A stretch of DNA of 64,000 nt from Nonomuraea sediminis. Lineage in GTDB: Bacteria > Actinomycetota > Actinomycetes > Streptosporangiales > Streptosporangiaceae. The notes below the pieces were generated by a model that did not search any database, was not told where the DNA came from, and was given only the letters and a program-made list of their open reading frames with translations. Every line of letters begins with the position of its first letter. Position 1 is the first letter of the stretch. The position numbers and the translations under genes were made by a program. Below, one piece after another: positions 61,067 through 64,000 of the stretch. The stretch lies in the NCBI RefSeq assembly GCF_018531495.1, contig NZ_JAHDTI010000001.1, positions 992,001-1,056,000 on the forward strand, in the 5' to 3' direction.

Positions 61067-63844
61067 TCAGCCGTCGCGCTCGGACGACGGCAGGAAGCCG
61101 CCGGGCACCTCGACCGGGGTGAGGATCCTGACCTCACCCGGGTAGGGGGTGTCCCAGTTGTGCGCCTGGTACCAGGTGAAGTGGTCCATGAGCGCGGGGC
61201 TGGCGTAGTCGGGGATCGCGTTCTTCCCGGTGAAGCGCTGGTCCTTCTGCCAGGCGGTCCACTTGTCGATGGCGTCCTGCTTGTCGGAGGACACCGTCGA
61301 GGCCGTGGTGGTCGCCGAGGCCGTGGCGTTCCCGCCCGGGTTGTCGTTGCCACAGGCCGGCGGGGTGGCCAGGCCGTCGGTGAGCGGCACCTGGTTGGGC
61401 ACCACGGAGTACGGGGTGAAGTCGGGCTTGTGGGTGAAGGCCCGGCTCATCGGAGTGGCGGCGCTGTCCTTCTGGTTCATCGGCTGGATCCCGAGGATCT
61501 GCTCGATGGTGCGGATCATGGTGATCTGCGTGTAGTAGTGGCTGTCCACCTTGCCGTGCTGGGCCCAGGGGCTGATGATCTGCACGGGCCCGCGCGCGCC
61601 GTCGACGTGGTCGACGCCGTTCTGCGTGTCGTCCTCGATCACGAAGATCGCGGAGTCCTTCCAGTACGGGCTGTGCGAGATGGTGTCGACGATCTTGCCG
61701 ACGGCCAGGTCGTTGTCGGCGACACCTGCCACCGAGTTCGGCGGCCCGCCGGTGTGGTCGCTGGAGAGCCAGAACATGTTGAGGTTGGCGGGGCCGTTGG
61801 CCTGGAAGTCGCGCTTCCAGATCTCGTACCGGTAGATGTCGGGGATGTTCAGGTCGTACTTCGGATACGCGTGCACCGTGATCGCGTTGAGCGACGGGAT
61901 CGGCGACTGGGTGTCGGTCTTCATGGCGGTGTCCTGGCCGGTGGTCGCCATGTTCTTGGCGTCGCAGTAGAACTGCTGCCACGTCGCGCCGGGAGGAACG
62001 GTCTCGAACATGGTGAACTCGCCGAAGTTGCGGGCAGTCTTGCCCGCGGCCTGGGCGCCGGTCCACAGGAAGCCGGTCCGCTGGTGACCCAGCGCGTCGT
62101 CCTCTGTGTCGTAGCTGCGCTGGTACAACCCGGCGCTGGACTCGGTGTACTCCGGGTTGTCGGCCTGCATCAGCCAGTTGTGGCCCTCGGCGGAGTTGGT
62201 GCCGATGTCGTAGGTGTTGTCGTAGAGGCCGAACTGGCGGGCCAGGGCGTGCTGGTTCGGCGTGACCTTCTGGCCGAACTGCGCCAGCGACGGGTCGCCG
62301 TTGCCGCGCGGGTCGTCGCCGAACACCTGGTCGTAGGTGCGGTTCTCCTTGACCAGCAGGAAGACGTGCTTGATGGTCGAGGGGTCGCCCAGGCGCTTGG
62401 GGACGGGTACGGCGTGCTGCTTGTTTCCCTCGGCCTGCTTGACGTCGTGCCTGCCCCAGCCGTTCTGGGTGAAGACCGTGGCCGTGGACCTGGCGATCAC
62501 CTGGTCGGCCGGCAGCTTGAAGCGGAGCAGCGAGCCGGTGGAGTCGTGGGTGTTGTGGCCGGTGGCCGGGGTGGTGCCCGGTCCCTTGTCGATGGTGCGG
62601 GTCGGGCCGCGCTCGCCGATGCCGCGGAGGTTGGTGACGATCACGTCGTCGCCGACGGTGGTCACCTCCTCCGGGTAGTAGTCCGTCGGGAGCAGGCCGA
62701 TGTAGCTGACCGGCTCCTGCGGGCTGGTGTAGCGGTAGACGGCGACCGCGTTGGCCCGGCCGAGCGTGACCAGCAGGTGACCGTCCTTGGTCAGGGTCAC
62801 GCCGTTGGGGGCGTAGCCGACCTTGGACTGCGGCCACGGCTGGGTGGCGATCGTCTGGACGACCTTGTCACTGGCGGTGTCGATGACCGAGACCTGGTCG
62901 TCGAAGGTGTTGGTGACGAACAGGGCACCGCCGGCGGCGTGCAGCGCGGTCGGGTGGAGGCCCACGTCGATGGAGGCGACCGCGGCGGCCGGGTCGGCGA
63001 CGTTGATCACGCTCACGGTGCCGGTGGTCGTCGCTCCGGTGACCGGGTTGGCCGGCACCTGCGTGCCGTAGGAGTTCATGGTCGTCTCGCCGGGGTTGGC
63101 CGGCCGGCCGCCCTCGTTGCTGACGTACAGCTTGTCGCCGACCAGTGCCAGGCCGCGCGGCGCGGTGCCCACCGTCCAGCTCCGCTGGATCGCGCCGCTC
63201 GCCGCGTCCATGGCCACGACGCGGTTCTGGCCGTTGACGGCGGCGTACACGGTCTTACCGTCAGCAGAGAAGATCGCCTGGGCGGGCAGCGCCCGCTTGG
63301 CGCCCTGCGCGGCGATGGTGATGAACGTCGGCGCGCCGAGGGTCCCGTCGGCGTTGACCGGGAAGCGGTTGAAGCCGTTGATCTGCGGCAGCCACAGGGT
63401 CTTGCCGTCCGGGGAGTAGGCGGGGCCCTCCTGGCCGACGTTGTCGTTGGAGATGCGCACTCCGGCGGTGGCAGCGGTGCCCGCCTGCTGCAGCACCTTG
63501 TAGCTCTGCAGGTCGACGATGGTCAGCGCGATCGAGCGGTCGTTGGTGAGCGCCGCGAGGAAGCGGCCGTCCGGGCTGATGGTCGAGGCGAGCAGCTTGC
63601 CGTTCTCCACGAGCAGCCGGCTGCCGATCGACGCGATGGTCTGGTCGCTGGCGAGTTGCAGGCCGTTCTTGTACGTGGATCCGACCTGCTGGGAGTCGAA
63701 CACCTCGGTGGAGGCGTAGGCGATGCCGCCGCCGGTGACGGCGAGGGCCACGGTGCCCGCGACCGCCATGCGGACTCGGCGGCCGGAGCGCCACGCTAAT
63801 AAACGTCGGGAGTTCTTGGTGATGCGATTGCGCGTGACGTGCAC
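61067..63844 (-). CDS. YncE-type beta-propeller / phosphoesterase fusion protein
   Basis: This is a 925-residue protein with an N-terminal membrane or signal segment (MAVAGTVALAVTGGGIAYAS) and a YncE-like seven-bladed propeller at about 60-480 (SPDGRFLAALT, YSPDGKTLWLP, TNTFDDQVSVID). A phosphoesterase domain of the alkaline-phosphatase superfamily follows from about 500 (KENRTYDQVFGDD, SAEGHNWL, VIEDDTQNGVDHVDGARG). Fusions of this kind are known in actinomycetes and cyanobacteria; the substrate is uncertain. It starts with GTG 15 bases after the upstream gene and ends before a strong terminator. Confidence 0.88.
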   Translation of the reverse strand: MHVTRNRITKNSRRLLAWRSGRRVRMAVAGTVALAVTGGGIAYASTEVFDSQQVGSTYKNGLQLASDQTIASIGSRLLVENGKLLASTISPDGRFLAALTNDRSIALTIVDLQSYKVLQQAGTAATAGVRISNDNVGQEGPAYSPDGKTLWLPQINGFNRFPVNADGTLGAPTFITIAAQGAKRALPAQAIFSADGKTVYAAVNGQNRVVAMDAASGAIQRSWTVGTAPRGLALVGDKLYVSNEGGRPANPGETTMNSYGTQVPANPVTGATTTGTVSVINVADPAAAVASIDVGLHPTALHAAGGALFVTNTFDDQVSVIDTASDKVVQTIATQPWPQSKVGYAPNGVTLTKDGHLLVTLGRANAVAVYRYTSPQEPVSYIGLLPTDYYPEEVTTVGDDVIVTNLRGIGERGPTRTIDKGPGTTPATGHNTHDSTGSLLRFKLPADQVIARSTATVFTQNGWGRHDVKQAEGNKQHAVPVPKRLGDPSTIKHVFLLVKENRTYDQVFGDDPRGNGDPSLAQFGQKVTPNQHALARQFGLYDNTYDIGTNSAEGHNWLMQADNPEYTESSAGLYQRSYDTEDDALGHQRTGFLWTGAQAAGKTARNFGEFTMFETVPPGATWQQFYCDAKNMATTGQDTAMKTDTQSPIPSLNAITVHAYPKYDLNIPDIYRYEIWKRDFQANGPANLNMFWLSSDHTGGPPNSVAGVADNDLAVGKIVDTISHSPYWKDSAIFVIEDDTQNGVDHVDGARGPVQIISPWAQHGKVDSHYYTQITMIRTIEQILGIQPMNQKDSAATPMSRAFTHKPDFTPYSVVPNQVPLTDGLATPPACGNDNPGGNATASATTTASTVSSDKQDAIDKWTAWQKDQRFTGKNAIPDYASPALMDHFTWYQAHNWDTPYPGEVRILTPVEVPGGFLPSSERDG

Positions 63845-63858
63845 GGATCATCCGCCCT

Positions 63859-64000
63859 TCAGCGTGCTCGTAGCAGGTCGAGGTTCACGTCGAACTGCCA
63901 CAGGGGGTTGGGCGCGTCCCCGGCTGGGGTGCGTACCTGGAAATAGCCGTTGACCTCCTTGGGGCCGTCGCCGTCGGCGATGTAGCGGCCGTCAGAGGTG
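63859..64000 (-). CDS. C-terminal end of an unidentified gene (5' end outside window)
   Basis: The last 47 codons of a leftward gene end at a TGA at 63859-63861. The visible sequence (GRYIADGDGPKEVNGYFQV and WQFDVNLDLLRAR) is rich in beta-strand and looks like the end of an extracellular beta-sandwich protein. It lies 15 bases upstream of the YncE/phosphoesterase gene, so the two are probably co-transcribed. Family not recognised. Confidence 0.65.
   Translation of the reverse strand, partial: TSDGRYIADGDGPKEVNGYFQVRTPAGDAPNPLWQFDVNLDLLRAR

Noticed and set aside
61001..63799. 932-codon plus-strand frame opposite the YncE/phosphoesterase gene
   Set aside because: Same reason: antisense of a well-supported gene, with composition typical of a shadow frame.

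Overview
This is a 64 kb piece of chromosome from a high-GC Gram-positive bacterium. G/C-rich third codon positions, SARP, PucR, ANTAR and LuxR regulators, a SigB/SigF-type sigma system, F420/PPOX-type enzymes, many GTG starts and 4-base stop/start overlaps all point to an actinomycete. The gene mix would suit Streptosporangiales (for example Nonomuraea-like), but that placement is an inference. Most genes are ordinary accessory-metabolism and regulatory genes, packed tightly on both strands.

Layout. 1-10.9 kb: end of an S9 peptidase, an M20 peptidase, a large SARP-NB-ARC-TPR regulator, two hydrolases, a PPOX enzyme with an orphan permease, YciI, DUF427, a PAP2-like protein and a LuxR regulator. 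10.9-14.9 kb: RsbW-like ATPase, nucleotidyltransferase, then a Thr-rich leader peptide and attenuator ahead of a short threonyl-tRNA synthetase, CorA and DUF72. 14.9-18.1 kb: MalEFG-type sugar importer. 18.1-25.4 kb: amidase, secreted haem peroxidase fused to a CBM2 domain, a double-HTH LuxR protein, a PadR/FAD-monooxygenase pair and a second DUF72 gene. 26.4-34.7 kb: a complete four-gene Wadjet type III (jetABCD) anti-plasmid operon closed by a strong terminator. 34.7-38.4 kb: proline catabolism (pruA, proline dehydrogenase) with a divergent PucR regulator. 38.4-45.3 kb: GH16 enzyme, PaiB-like protein, glycosyltransferase, then a partner-switching cluster (SpoIIE-like phosphatase, GAF-ANTAR, STAS, SigF-type sigma, RsbW-like kinase). 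45.3-48.7 kb: a low-GC scar with an IS481-type remnant, two paralogous coiled proteins, a HTH gene, tRNA-Pro(GGG) and gene debris. 48.7-64 kb: TrmB-LuxR regulator, large subtilisin, MBL alkylsulfatase with a divergent PucR-type regulator, hydrolases, a WD40 pseudogene, a SUKH-like protein and a YncE/phosphoesterase fusion.

The two most notable systems are (1) the 11945-13258 unit, where a 16-codon leader with four Thr codons and two mutually exclusive hairpins precede a ThrRS paralog lacking the TGS and editing domains, which reads as ribosome-mediated attenuation; and (2) the jetABCD operon, whose start and stop codons all overlap by four bases. Several inverted repeats beside regulator genes (24521, 55346, 40938, 19330) are candidate operators. 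All family assignments come from reading motifs by eye; no database search was run.
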